This document shows positions 17,558-25,208 of a DNA stretch of 35,825 nt, piece by piece. The notes beneath the pieces were generated by a model. It had not been told where the DNA came from. It was given only the letters and a program-made list of their open reading frames with translations, and ran no database searches. Where the stretch lies: NCBI RefSeq assembly GCF_009498735.1, contig NZ_ML762426.1, positions 163,030 through 198,854 on the forward strand. Reading direction: 5' to 3'. Each line of letters starts with the position of its first letter. Position 1 is the first letter of the stretch. The DNA is from Gracilibacillus oryzae (GTDB lineage: Bacteria > Bacillota > Bacilli > Bacillales > Amphibacillaceae). A program made the translations under genes and the position numbers.

Positions 17558-17566
17558 TGGTATAAT
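17558..17566 (+). promoter_or_regulatory. Extended -10 promoter before the kinase-like gene
   Basis: TGGTATAAT is a perfect -10 with the TGn extension; no good -35 is seen at the usual distance. It lies about 140 bp before the kinase-like gene and before a doubtful 15-codon frame (17601-17648, with GGGAGG upstream). Confidence 0.45.
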
Positions 17567-17704
17567 TTTTCTTAATTGGAATAAAGGGAGGCGTTGTATT
17601 ATGAAAAAAATGTCCAGTGCAATCGGGGTAAAACTTATTAAAGGGTGAACGTATCATTCCCCTGTAAACTACGTGATCCCTGTATTACAAGGAGGATCAT
17701 TTTT

Positions 17705-18607
17705 GTGAAACAGATGACAATTGATAAGGCGGATTTTCAATTGCAAGAGGAACATTGCTTTGACTGGTTAAAGCCGCTTGGTGAAGTTTTTTGTGTCTTT
17801 GATCAACAAGATTCAGGCAATATCAGTTTTGGAGTAGAGAAAGACGGACAAAAATATTTTGTGAAATATGCTGGAGCAAAGCCGATCGATTTTACTGGAA
17901 ACCCGGAAGAAGCAATGGAACGGTTAAGGAAGGCAGTACCAGTTTATGAATCATTAGCACACCCGCATGTAATCATGTTATTAGATCACTTTTCCACAAA
18001 AGAAGGTTATGTACTGGTATTTGAATGGTTTGAAGGGGAATGCCTGCATTCTCATTGGTCCTTTGGCGGGAAAGCTAAATATACTAATCCTCTGTCACCA
18101 TTTTATCGGTTTAAGAAGTTATCAATAGAAAAAAGGTTAAAAGCATTAGATGCCATTTTTGCATTTCATGCGTATGTTGAAGCTCAAGAATATGTTGCCA
18201 TTGACTTCTATGATGGCAGTATTTTATATGATTTTGAGAACGACGAAATTAAAATATGCGATATTGACTTTTATCAGAAATCACCATCTGTTAATGACAG
18301 AGGGGAGCATTTTTGGGGTGCATATCGATCAAAGTCACCAGAGGAGTTTCAGCTTGGTGCTCCAATCGATTCCATAACAAATGTCTTTAATCTCGGCGCG
18401 ATCGCATTTGGGTTGCTTGGTGGAGAGATGGATCATTCCTACGCAAAATGGGAAACGAGTAGTGGGCTTTATGATGTGGCAATAAAAGCGGTAGAAGAAG
18501 ATAGACAGAAAAGGTATGCAACGGTGAAGGAATTCTATCATGCCTGGAGCTTGGAATTAGAGGGAAAGCGGATGAAAATAACAAAAAAGACGGAGAGATT
18601 AACATGA
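17705..18607 (+). CDS. Serine/threonine protein kinase-like protein
   Basis: A 300-residue protein with a divergent kinase fold. The likely ATP-binding Lys is in KYFVKYAGAK. A helix-C-like segment with RLRKAVPVYESLAHPHVIML follows, then hinge LVFEWFEGE. YVAIDFYDGSILYD replaces the usual HRDLKxxN catalytic loop, and ICDIDFY replaces DFG. RSKSPEEF corresponds to the APE region. The missing HRD histidine/arginine and altered DFG suggest atypical or lost catalysis. The GTG at 17705 has AGGAGG upstream; earlier in-frame ATGs do not. Its stop overlaps the next gene as ATGA, so the GNAT gene is translationally coupled. Small-molecule phosphotransfer is another possible role. Confidence 0.75.
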   Translation: MKQMTIDKADFQLQEEHCFDWLKPLGEVFCVFDQQDSGNISFGVEKDGQKYFVKYAGAKPIDFTGNPEEAMERLRKAVPVYESLAHPHVIMLLDHFSTKEGYVLVFEWFEGECLHSHWSFGGKAKYTNPLSPFYRFKKLSIEKRLKALDAIFAFHAYVEAQEYVAIDFYDGSILYDFENDEIKICDIDFYQKSPSVNDRGEHFWGAYRSKSPEEFQLGAPIDSITNVFNLGAIAFGLLGGEMDHSYAKWETSSGLYDVAIKAVEEDRQKRYATVKEFYHAWSLELEGKRMKITKKTERLT

Positions 18608-19056
18608 AATTAGAATTCAAGAAAGTTGATCAAGACAATTATAAACAATGTGCTGCTTTGAATGTAAAGGCTGAACAAAACAATTTTGTTGCACCAAACT
18701 GGTACTCCCTTCTGGAATCACAATTTGAAGATGGTCAAAGACATCCATTGGCTATTTACAAGGAAGGAAAAATGATCGGATTTCTTATGTATGTTTATTA
18801 TCAGGCCGATGAGGACTACCCTGTGGATTCATGGTGGATCGAACGATTTATGATTGATAAAAAGTATCAGAATAAAGGGCTTGGATCTGCTTCCCTTAAA
18901 GAATTTCTCCTTTTTTTCAAAGTTACATATGGAGATGTGGAGATCAGAATTTCAGCTGAACCGGAAAATGATGTTGCGATCAAGCTTTATGAAAAGATCG
19001 GCTTTGGAAAAACGGGTGAGATGGTAGGCGATGAAACTGTGTTGCTTCTGAAATAA
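18604..19056 (+). CDS. GNAT-family N-acetyltransferase
   Basis: 150 residues. The acetyl-CoA-binding motif is RFMIDKKYQNKGLGSASLKE (R/QxxGxG/A as QNKGLG). AEPENDVAIKLYEKIGFGKT is the C-terminal GNAT motif. The substrate is unknown; the shape is like that of spermidine/aminoglycoside-type acetyltransferases, but no specificity can be read. The start ATG overlaps the kinase-like gene stop by 4 nt, so the two proteins probably act together. A terminator follows directly. Confidence 0.85.
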   Translation: MKLEFKKVDQDNYKQCAALNVKAEQNNFVAPNWYSLLESQFEDGQRHPLAIYKEGKMIGFLMYVYYQADEDYPVDSWWIERFMIDKKYQNKGLGSASLKEFLLFFKVTYGDVEIRISAEPENDVAIKLYEKIGFGKTGEMVGDETVLLLK

Positions 19057-19062
19057 TAAGTG

Positions 19063-19097
19063 AAAGGAACAGATGGTGTGATATCTGTTCCTTTTTG
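19063..19097 (+). terminator. Rho-independent terminator after GNAT gene
   Basis: AAAGGAACAGAT and ATCTGTTCCTTT form a long stem around GGTGTGAT, ending in a five-T run. Confidence 0.9.
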
Positions 19098-19100
19098 ACA

Positions 19101-19613
19101 TTAACAATCTTCAGAATGGCTGTGATGCAATGGTGGTGGAATTAACCAGCCTTTTTCTTTGTTCAGGCGAAGGACTTTTGCCCCTAGTGTCGCTTTTTGT
19201 GTATGAAATTGTCCGAACATCATGGCAATATCTTCACGAATCGATTGCCCCATAATCTGGCTGCATGTTACTAAACCTGCTGCAATGGATGCTGATAAAG
19301 CAGCCGCAATCTCCTGGTCCATAAAACGCGCCCCAGCAGGAATGTCTTCTAAACGTGCATGAGGACGTTCAGGTGGTGTTGGAGGCAGTCCAATCCCGTT
19401 TTCTTTTAATAACGTTTCGATTTGCTTCATTTCTTGATTACTCGCATCTATTGCTTCCTGTAGTAATTTACGAAGGTCTTCATCCCCGGCATGATTCAAT
19501 TTCGTCTGATAACCTGCTACCATCCCTTTTGCTCCAGAGAGAAATGACCAAGCTGAAAAAACTTCACCATAATGCATCGGCTCATTCGCAGGATTTCCAC
19601 TTAAAACTCCCAT
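19101..19613 (-). CDS. DUF3231 family protein
   Basis: 170 residues, matching the DUF3231 family, all-helical ferritin-like/coat-F-like proteins common in spore formers. Seen are the typical start MGVLSGNPANEPMHYGEVFS, then KLNHAGDEDLRKLLQEAI, LPPTPPERPHA and AALSASIAAGL. The biochemical role is unknown. The ATG at 19613 has AAGGAG 7 nt upstream and begins exactly where relatives do. A longer form from the ATG at 19646 (MKFKEKLRSVV) also has AAGGAG upstream and cannot be excluded. The gene is convergent with the GNAT gene and shares the terminator region. Confidence 0.82.
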   Translation of the reverse strand: MGVLSGNPANEPMHYGEVFSAWSFLSGAKGMVAGYQTKLNHAGDEDLRKLLQEAIDASNQEMKQIETLLKENGIGLPPTPPERPHARLEDIPAGARFMDQEIAAALSASIAAGLVTCSQIMGQSIREDIAMMFGQFHTQKATLGAKVLRLNKEKGWLIPPPLHHSHSEDC

Positions 19614-19759
19614 AACTACACTCCTTAGTTTTTCTTTGAATTTCATTATAATACTCCTTGCCGAAGCGATATACTTAGATAGTTTTCTTAATGTAAGAAA
19701 ATTTATGCAAAGTAAATCCCTGCTTTTAGAACATACTATGAGAAAAAGAGGTGGCGTAT

Positions 19760-20458
19760 ATGAATACTCCAGAGCTTCTGTTAAGGGTTGTAATTGCATT
19801 TGTTGTTCTGTTTACACTTGCCAGAATTATGGGAAGAAAAGAGATCAGCCAGATGACATTTTTCAATTTTGTTTCTGCAATTGCGATTGGTTCCCTTGCA
19901 GCTACTTTTGTCCTGAATCAAAATATTAGTATTCTTAATGGGGTTCTTGCATTAATTGGATGGGCCATTTTCACTCTTGCCATGGGGGTTATCGATATTA
20001 AATCAAAAAATGGTCGTAAAATTACAACAGGTGAACCGGTCATTCTGATAAAAGAAGGGGAAATCATGGAAAATTCATTAAGAAAAACACGATTAGATAT
20101 GGACTCGTTAAATGCCTTGCTTCGTGAAAAAGATGTTTTTTCATTAAAGGATGTAGATTATGCAGTTTTTGAAACTAGCGGGAAGCTATCTGTACTAAAA
20201 AAGATGGATCAGCAGCATGCAACAAAAGGTGATCTGCAGATTCAGACAACCCCTTCTGTTTACCCGACTGCTACCCAGGTGGTTAGTGATGGGAATGTTA
20301 TTCTTAATAACCTGAAGCGGTTGAACCTTGATGATAACTGGTTAAATCAGCAGCTTGAGAATAATGGAATTAATAATATTAATGAAGTATTTTATGCAGA
20401 AGTGCAGCAGGATGGGTCTCTTTTTATCGATCAGAAAGACGATAAGATGGTTCATTAG
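19760..20458 (+). CDS. YetF/DUF421 family membrane protein
   Basis: About 232 residues. Three N-terminal membrane segments come first (LLLRVVIAFVVLFTLARIMG; FVSAIAIGSLAATFVL; ILNGVLALIGWAIFTLAMG). A cytoplasmic domain follows with GEPVILIKEGEIMENSLRKT, RLDMDSLNALLREKDVFSL and DYAVFETSGKLSVLKK. These are hallmarks of the DUF421/YetF family, known in Bacillus as YetF, YrbG and YkjA. YetF-type proteins are associated with spore membrane functions in some species. The ATG at 19760 is preferred over the GTG at 19751 because GAGGTGG lies just upstream of it. Confidence 0.9.
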   Translation: MNTPELLLRVVIAFVVLFTLARIMGRKEISQMTFFNFVSAIAIGSLAATFVLNQNISILNGVLALIGWAIFTLAMGVIDIKSKNGRKITTGEPVILIKEGEIMENSLRKTRLDMDSLNALLREKDVFSLKDVDYAVFETSGKLSVLKKMDQQHATKGDLQIQTTPSVYPTATQVVSDGNVILNNLKRLNLDDNWLNQQLENNGINNINEVFYAEVQQDGSLFIDQKDDKMVH

Positions 20459-20496
20459 AAAGGAAGCTGAACGGAGTAAGTGGAAATGGAACAGAG

Positions 20497-20532
20497 GCAG
20501 ACCAAATCAGATGCGATTTGGTCTGCTTTCTC
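20497..20532 (+). terminator. Rho-independent terminator after the YetF-like gene
   Basis: GCAGACCAAATC and GATTTGGTCTGC form a perfect 12-bp stem with a 5-nt loop, followed by TTTCTC. It may also serve the convergent YjcZ-type gene. Confidence 0.85.
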
Positions 20533-20568
20533 ACTTTATTCTTTAGTTAATTCAAACGTTGGGTAATT

Positions 20569-20691
20569 CTAGTAATACCCGCCGCCGTAACCGCCGCCAT
20601 ACCCGCCTCCGAATGCACCAGCACCTACGATGATAAGCAGGATAAACAATACAACAACAAATGCGAAGCCGCCACCAGCTCCATAACTCAT
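20569..20691 (-). CDS. YjcZ-family sporulation peptide
   Basis: A 40-residue peptide. The start MSYGAGGGFA is followed by one membrane segment (FVVVLFILLIIVGAGAF) and a Gly/Tyr tail (GGGYGGGYGGGYY). This is the YjcZ/SscA-type family of tiny hydrophobic peptides found in many Bacillaceae and associated with spore assembly. AAAGGAGG lies 7 nt before the ATG, a very strong ribosome site that supports a real gene despite the size. The Gly-Gly-Gly-Tyr tail is longer than in the shortest family members. Confidence 0.88.
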   Translation of the reverse strand: MSYGAGGGFAFVVVLFILLIIVGAGAFGGGYGGGYGGGYY

Positions 20692-20830
20692 ATAAATTCC
20701 TCCTTTTGTTGGGGTAATAACATCTTATGAATCAGGGATAAATGTGGAAGGGCTAGTGCGGGTTATAAACGATTGGACCTGCCCATATTCTCTCATCAAA
20801 ATCTCATTCTCCTCTCACTTTTCTATCAAT

Positions 20831-20852
20831 AATGTAGTGTATCATCTACATT
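20831..20852. promoter_or_regulatory. Inverted repeat just upstream of a small lipoprotein gene
   Basis: AATGTAG and CTACATT are perfect 7-bp arms separated by TGTATCAT. The element ends about 24 nt before the ATG at 20877, in the position of an operator overlapping a promoter or the transcript start. The regulator is unknown. Confidence 0.4.
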
Positions 20853-20876
20853 AGAACAACAGGAAAGGAGATAAAT

Positions 20877-21212
20877 ATGAAACAACGGATAATTTTACTT
20901 TGCCTGCTTATTGCAGGGCTTACTGCATGTGATGAGGGACAAATTGATGGCCAGAAATATACAGAAGAATCTAAACAAGCGTTAACTGCTGATCAGTTCC
21001 AGGAATATCATATATTGAATCAAACAATTGATTTGCAAAATTTAACTCAAATAATAGTTGAAGATAATGCTTCAAAAAGAGTGATTCTTTTTGAAACAGA
21101 ATTGGGAGAAGAAATCTATAAGAGTATCTATATAAAAGAAACCAGCAGATTAAAAATCATTCATCTAGGGGAAAAGGGGTTAATTTTTAACGAAACGATA
21201 ATGAAAGGATAA
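20877..21212 (+). CDS. Small lipoprotein of unknown function
   Basis: 111 residues. A signal peptide (RIILLCLLIAGLTAC) ends in the lipobox LTAC, with the lipidated Cys at about residue 18. The mature part is short and polar (QYHILNQTIDLQNLTQIIV-like region, then RVILFETELGEEIYKSIYI) and I recognise no domain. AAAGGAG precedes the ATG. An inverted repeat lies just upstream and an A/T-rich hairpin just downstream, so it looks like a single-gene unit. It could be a membrane-anchored surface protein of the Bacillaceae-specific kind. Confidence 0.7.
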   Translation: MKQRIILLCLLIAGLTACDEGQIDGQKYTEESKQALTADQFQEYHILNQTIDLQNLTQIIVEDNASKRVILFETELGEEIYKSIYIKETSRLKIIHLGEKGLIFNETIMKG

Positions 21213-21214
21213 AT

Positions 21215-21242
21215 TTCCAAAAAAGAAATCACTTTTTTGGAA
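21215..21242 (+). terminator. A/T-rich hairpin after small lipoprotein gene
   Basis: TTCCAAAAAAG and CTTTTTTGGAA are perfect 11-bp arms around AAATCA. The T-run is inside the 3' arm, so termination strength is uncertain. Confidence 0.55.
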
Positions 21243-21327
21243 TAATATGTTACTATAAGGCTGGTCATATATTTTTGGAAGAAGAATAATTAGTTGTTTT
21301 TTTGACTTATGGAAGGAGTGGAACAGA

Positions 21328-22041
21328 ATGAAAGGACTCTATAGTTTTGATCAGACAGAATATCCATTTCAGATGTTTTCTCTTTCTCATTTTTTTATGA
21401 TATTGGTTACTTTGGTGCTGCTTTTGTTTTTGTATAATTATCGGGAAGGTATAAAACGAAGATTTAAGCGGGAATTAAAATATATGTTGGTGGTTTCTCT
21501 CATTTTAGGTGAAGTTACGTTCCATTTGTGGTACATACTTGATGACAGATGGAATGCTGTAACCAATTTACCACTTCAGTTATGCTCAATTTCATTATAT
21601 CTGTGTACCATCATGTTGCTGACAAGAAATTACAGAATATTCGAAATTTCATTCTTTGTAAGCATGACAGGTGCATTCATCGCCATTGTTACTCCAGAGC
21701 TTTTTTTCGGTTTTCCTCATTTAAGGTTTTTTCAGTTTTTTCTTGCACATATAGCAATTGTTTTATCCTGTTTTTACATGGTATGGATGGAAGAATATAA
21801 ACCAACTTTCGGTTCTGTGATTCGATCATTTACCGTCCTGAACATCATCGCTTTCTTTGTTTTTATTGTGAATCAGACGGTAGGCTCCAATTATATGTTT
21901 TTAGGAAGGAAGCCTAGCAATGGCAGTATTATAGACTTCCTGGGTCCGTATCCATGGTATATTCTATCGCTTGAAGTGGTAGCTTTTGGGGTGTTTGTCA
22001 TCTTGTATTTTGTTTTGTTTAAATTGCCGAAAAGACATTGA
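21328..22041 (+). CDS. YwaF / TIGR02206 family membrane protein
   Basis: 237 residues with about seven membrane segments. Seen are FSLSHFFMILVTLVLLLFLY at the start, then LPLQLCSISLYLCTIMLL, TPELFFGFPHLRFFQFFLAH and GRKPSNGSIIDFLGPYPWYI. The last two blocks are the signature of the TIGR02206 family, B. subtilis YwaF. The function is unknown. GGAAGGAG precedes the ATG. A Zn-phospholipase-like gene begins 19 nt downstream. Confidence 0.9.
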   Translation: MKGLYSFDQTEYPFQMFSLSHFFMILVTLVLLLFLYNYREGIKRRFKRELKYMLVVSLILGEVTFHLWYILDDRWNAVTNLPLQLCSISLYLCTIMLLTRNYRIFEISFFVSMTGAFIAIVTPELFFGFPHLRFFQFFLAHIAIVLSCFYMVWMEEYKPTFGSVIRSFTVLNIIAFFVFIVNQTVGSNYMFLGRKPSNGSIIDFLGPYPWYILSLEVVAFGVFVILYFVLFKLPKRH

Positions 22042-22060
22042 AGGGAAGGGTAGGAGAAAG

Positions 22061-22681
22061 ATGGGTTCAAGAATGATGCATATGATTATTGGGAATAAAG
22101 TGGCAGAGTCTTTGTCCATACAAGACAAGACTGCTTTTCTGCTTGGAAGTATTGCACCAGATGCGGTATTTACTCATGATGAAAAGAACTTATCACATTT
22201 CTTTATTGGTAAAGTAGAAGACTATACAAGAAGCATTGACTACAAAGGGTTTCTGCAGAAATACCAATCGGAGGAGGGGAACGATTATATCCTCGGATAT
22301 TGTGCACATCTGATTGCTGATGATATATGGCTGAGAGGGTTTAATCTGTCCTGGCTAAGAAACAGAATGGCTGCAGATGAGGGCTTGTACAAGTTATATC
22401 ATAACGATTTCCGCTTACTGAATGGGAAATTGCTAGATTATTATAATATAAAAGATGAATGGAAAGAAAGTCTCCAGCCATTTTCCCCTGTATTAGACCT
22501 GGAAGAAGTGAAGTCAGAGGATGTGGAACGATTTGTGCCTTATGTTTTAGGTGATATGGATTATCCTGAGGATGTTGTGAAAGAAAAGCTGAATGTTTTT
22601 ACATTTGATCAAATCGTTGGTTACATAGAAACATCTATAGAAGTGGCGATAGTGAAATTAGAGCCGATTGTTAACATTTGA
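22061..22681 (+). CDS. Zinc-dependent phospholipase C-like hydrolase
   Basis: 206 residues. SRMMHMIIGNKVAES, then LLGSIAPDAVFTHDEKNLSH, YILGYCAHLIADDIW and KLYHNDFRLLN fit the Zn_dep_PLPC (PF00882) family. The His residues in MHM, THD, LSH, AHL and YHND and the Asp residues around them are the likely metal ligands. The substrate is not known; Bacillus members are often annotated simply as hydrolase. AGGAGA lies just before the ATG at 22061; the longer frame from 21986 overlaps YwaF and has no ribosome site there. The next gene follows closely. Confidence 0.8.
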   Translation: MGSRMMHMIIGNKVAESLSIQDKTAFLLGSIAPDAVFTHDEKNLSHFFIGKVEDYTRSIDYKGFLQKYQSEEGNDYILGYCAHLIADDIWLRGFNLSWLRNRMAADEGLYKLYHNDFRLLNGKLLDYYNIKDEWKESLQPFSPVLDLEEVKSEDVERFVPYVLGDMDYPEDVVKEKLNVFTFDQIVGYIETSIEVAIVKLEPIVNI

Positions 22682-22701
22682 GAAAAACTGGAGGAGAAAA
22701 A

Positions 22702-23007
22702 ATGAGTAAATACAGTATCTTTGGAAAGTTTCTCGTACAGGAACAAAATCGAGGAACCTTGGTTGAAATTTTATTGGAAGCAGCTGATTCTATGAAAGAA
22801 CTCGAAGATTGCGAGATTTACCTTGTGAGTGTATCAGAAGCGGAACCAAATGCTGTCTATGTTTATGAAATATGGACAAATGAAACTGCTCATCAGGCTT
22901 CTTTACAACTTGAAGTAACTCAAACCTTAATAAAACGGGCAAAACCGATCATTAAAGGAATGGAAAGAATCAATACGCTTGAGACAATTGGCGGGAAAGG
23001 GGTTTAA
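22702..23007 (+). CDS. Antibiotic-biosynthesis-monooxygenase (ABM) fold protein
   Basis: 101 residues. SIFGKFLVQEQNRGTLVEIL, then CEIYLVSVSEAEPNAVYVYE and IWTNETAHQASLQ, fits the dimeric alpha-beta-barrel ABM family (YgiN/putative quinol monooxygenase). Enzymes of this fold oxidise quinones or small aromatics without cofactors, but many members have no known substrate. GGAGGAG lies 5-6 nt before the ATG at 22702, while the ATG at 22678 overlaps the previous stop and lacks a site. It is the third gene after ywaF in a tight group. Confidence 0.85.
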   Translation: MSKYSIFGKFLVQEQNRGTLVEILLEAADSMKELEDCEIYLVSVSEAEPNAVYVYEIWTNETAHQASLQLEVTQTLIKRAKPIIKGMERINTLETIGGKGV

Positions 23008-23014
23008 TGAAGGA

Positions 23015-23644
23015 TTGTGTTTAAGTAAAAGAATTTATATGATCTTATTTTTCTTGCTTGTTTTTTTACTGGTGGGTAGTGGGTGTTCTGCTGAGGAAAA
23101 CACGGGAGACCAGCCCACCATAACGAAAAATCCTGATTCCGAGTATGAACAAACGTTTTCGGACTTGAACTTAGGGGTTTTATTCCATTTTGACTTTTAT
23201 TTACCTCAAGCGGATAACAGGTGGGTAGACATATGGGTAGAAAAATACAGTGATGGAAAAATGAAAGCAGAGCCTCTAATTCAACTTTCTTATGGTCATA
23301 GTCCTGATAGTGTACAGGAAGGTCGTTTAGGATTTGGAATGATTAATCATGATACACAAACTCCGCTTTTATTTCTTTTTGCACCTGGTATGAGTACAGA
23401 GCCTGAAGTAATAGATAAGCAATCTGATACAGAAACTATAACTTGGAATTATACCATTGGTGAGGAAAAAACCGAATTGGAATTAGGGGAAGAAATAACA
23501 TTAGCAGCTTATCGTGAAAAAGAAGGAAGCTCAATTAGAACAGAAGATTTCCAAGATGAAGAATCTATTAATAGGATCATTGAAGAAGGAGACATGGTTA
23601 TGTTGCTAAAGTTGAAGGTGACGGAAGAATCTCCTGAACAATAA
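23015..23644 (+). CDS. Lipoprotein of unknown function
   Basis: About 209 residues. KRIYMILFFLLVFLLVGSGC is a lipoprotein signal peptide with the Cys at about residue 24. The mature part (LNLGVLFHFDFYLPQADNRW, then VDIWVEKYSDGKM and LGFGMINHDTQT) matches no domain I know. The TTG at 23015 gives a proper n-region (CLSKRIYM), but its ribosome site is only fair (AAAGGGG, about 12 nt upstream). A start at the later ATG (23039) would lack basic residues. The gene starts 7 nt after the ABM gene and is followed by a second lipoprotein. Confidence 0.68.
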   Translation: MCLSKRIYMILFFLLVFLLVGSGCSAEENTGDQPTITKNPDSEYEQTFSDLNLGVLFHFDFYLPQADNRWVDIWVEKYSDGKMKAEPLIQLSYGHSPDSVQEGRLGFGMINHDTQTPLLFLFAPGMSTEPEVIDKQSDTETITWNYTIGEEKTELELGEEITLAAYREKEGSSIRTEDFQDEESINRIIEEGDMVMLLKLKVTEESPEQ

Positions 23645-23676
23645 GAGAATGCTAATGGAGGACAGGAGAAGTTGAC

Positions 23677-24111
23677 ATGAATTCTAAATGGAAAAGTATT
23701 CTTGTTTTTCTAGCTTTTTTAACTGTTTTAGGCTGTTCTGACAGAGAACCACCTGGTTTAACTATTTCTGTTGGAAAGGAGACTGTGAGAGCAACACTTG
23801 GAAGCTATAATTGGAGTTATGACCAGCCTTTAAATGGTACCAGGGCAGAAATAGATGCTCATTCTGCTGTTCCGCCAGAATTAGTGAGCGGAGATAATAC
23901 AATGGAAGTAACAGCTAATGCAGAGGTTGAACTTGATTTTGAAAAAGAACCAATTAGTTATACCGTGAGAATATGGGATGATGATCATAATATTATTAGC
24001 AAATCTGATAATGTTGTACTTTCTGGTGAAGGCAAGGTTGTTTATGAGGTGTCAGCAGAGTGGGAACAAGGTACGGCGAGTTATACTTTTGCATTAAACA
24101 TTCAAAAATGA
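23677..24111 (+). CDS. Lipoprotein of unknown function
   Basis: 144 residues. KWKSILVFLAFLTVLGCSD is a lipoprotein signal with Cys at about residue 20. The mature part begins PGLTISVGKETVRATLGSYN and ends in a strand-rich domain (YTVRIWDDDHNI, SYTFALNIQK), probably an Ig-like beta-sandwich. This resembles unnamed Bacillus lipoproteins with VGKxxVxAxxGxYxW-type starts. GGAGGACAGGAG lies upstream. It follows the previous lipoprotein by 32 nt and precedes the DUF692-like gene by 10 nt, suggesting one transcript. Confidence 0.72.
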   Translation: MNSKWKSILVFLAFLTVLGCSDREPPGLTISVGKETVRATLGSYNWSYDQPLNGTRAEIDAHSAVPPELVSGDNTMEVTANAEVELDFEKEPISYTVRIWDDDHNIISKSDNVVLSGEGKVVYEVSAEWEQGTASYTFALNIQK

Positions 24112-24121
24112 ATGAGGTGAA

Positions 24122-24931
24122 ATGATGAAGTTAGCGGTGAACTATTCTAAAGAAGCTCATCAATTAGTAGAAGATGCTGTCATTGAAGTTGATATGTTTA
24201 AATGTCCTGACTTTAGTAAGGAGCTGATTGAAAATGCAGAGAAAACCAAGCCTTGTTATGTTCATTTCGCCCTAAATGTCGGCGATAAACAGATGAACAA
24301 TGTGGATTGGGATGCAATCGAAACATTAAAACAACAGACTCAGACACCATTAATTAATGTGCATGCGGTTGCTTTTGCAAAGGATTACCCTGATATGGAT
24401 GTTTTTACAAATAATTCTGCTGACAGGAATAAAATTATCGGAGCAGCAATCGCAGATTTGGAACCAGTTATCGAGAGGTTTGGTGCGGAAAATGTGGTAA
24501 TGGAAAATGTAGTTTGCAGGGGCAAAAATGAAAATATGATAAAGGCAATCATCGAACCAGAGATCTTAACGGAAATTGTCAAAGAGACAGGATGCGGATT
24601 CTTACTGGACACGGCACATGCGCAAATGACATCCAAATGTCTTGGATTTGATGTGAAAAGATATCTCTCCCAATTTCCATTAGATTATTTAAAAGAATTG
24701 CATATTACCGGAATTCAATCTGATGAAAAGGGCCGATTGCGTGACAGTATGCCAATGACAGAGGATGATTGGGATCTGGCCAAATGGGTGATTGACGGAA
24801 TCAAAGCAGGATACTGGCAGGAGCCATGGGTGGCAGCATTCGAATATGGCGGTGTTGGGCCGAAGTTTGAATGGAGATCAGAGGAGACAGTTTTGATAAG
24901 ACAGGTGCCTTTTTTAAGAGGGTTATTATAG
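24122..24931 (+). CDS. TIM-barrel protein, DUF692 (MNIO)-like
   Basis: 269 residues. VVMENVVCRG, TGCGFLLDTAHAQM and FDVKRYLSQFPLDYLKELHI, then TGIQSDEKG, match the order of motifs in DUF692. DUF692 is now known as the multinuclear non-haem iron oxidase family, whose studied members modify peptide cysteines. Candidate metal ligands are the His of NVHAV, Glu of MENV, Asp/His of LDTAH, His of ELHI, Asp of RDSM and Glu of FEYGG. The usual D-x-H after the late His is replaced by DSM, so it is a divergent member or a sugar-isomerase-like relative. No cysteine-rich precursor peptide is seen nearby. GAGGTG precedes tandem ATGs. Confidence 0.62.
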   Translation: MMKLAVNYSKEAHQLVEDAVIEVDMFKCPDFSKELIENAEKTKPCYVHFALNVGDKQMNNVDWDAIETLKQQTQTPLINVHAVAFAKDYPDMDVFTNNSADRNKIIGAAIADLEPVIERFGAENVVMENVVCRGKNENMIKAIIEPEILTEIVKETGCGFLLDTAHAQMTSKCLGFDVKRYLSQFPLDYLKELHITGIQSDEKGRLRDSMPMTEDDWDLAKWVIDGIKAGYWQEPWVAAFEYGGVGPKFEWRSEETVLIRQVPFLRGLL

Positions 24932-25087
24932 GTGCGGACATACTCATGGTGGGCAGATTCGTCTATTTGGCAAAACGGCAGGTGCTTATAGAAAATTTCA
25001 CACAGGGTTGAAGTGCATGGAATCGAATCAGTATTTTTTTATAACTAGAGGACTGGGTACAGTGAAAATTCCGTTGCGACTTAATTG

Positions 25088-25116
25088 TTATCCTGAAATA
25101 GGCATATTTCGGATAA
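25088..25116. other. Strong hairpin without a T-run
   Basis: TTATCC-T-GAAAT and ATTTCGGATAA form an 11-bp stem with one bulged T and the loop AGGCAT. It lies in the 277-bp gap between the DUF692-like and GNAT genes. Lacking a T-tract, it may be an RNA-stability or regulatory structure. I see nothing else in this gap. Confidence 0.45.
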
Positions 25117-25208
25117 GGTAGCTTGTGTTGTAAAGAACACTACATTATGCCAATGGGGAGTTTTGGAGAAGTTACATTGAAATAACAGGCATATTGGAGT
25201 TGAAACTA

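Noticed and set aside
17601-17648. A 15-codon frame with GGGAGG upstream, before the kinase-like gene
   Set aside because: Too short to judge; no homologue recognised and no attenuator structure seen after it. Noted only as part of the promoter region.
22702-23007. ABM-fold protein as evidence of antibiotic biosynthesis
   Set aside because: The family name is historical; single small ABM proteins are common, and no biosynthetic cluster is present.
25088-25116. The TTATCC/GGATAA hairpin as a Rho-independent terminator
   Set aside because: No T-run follows it on either strand.
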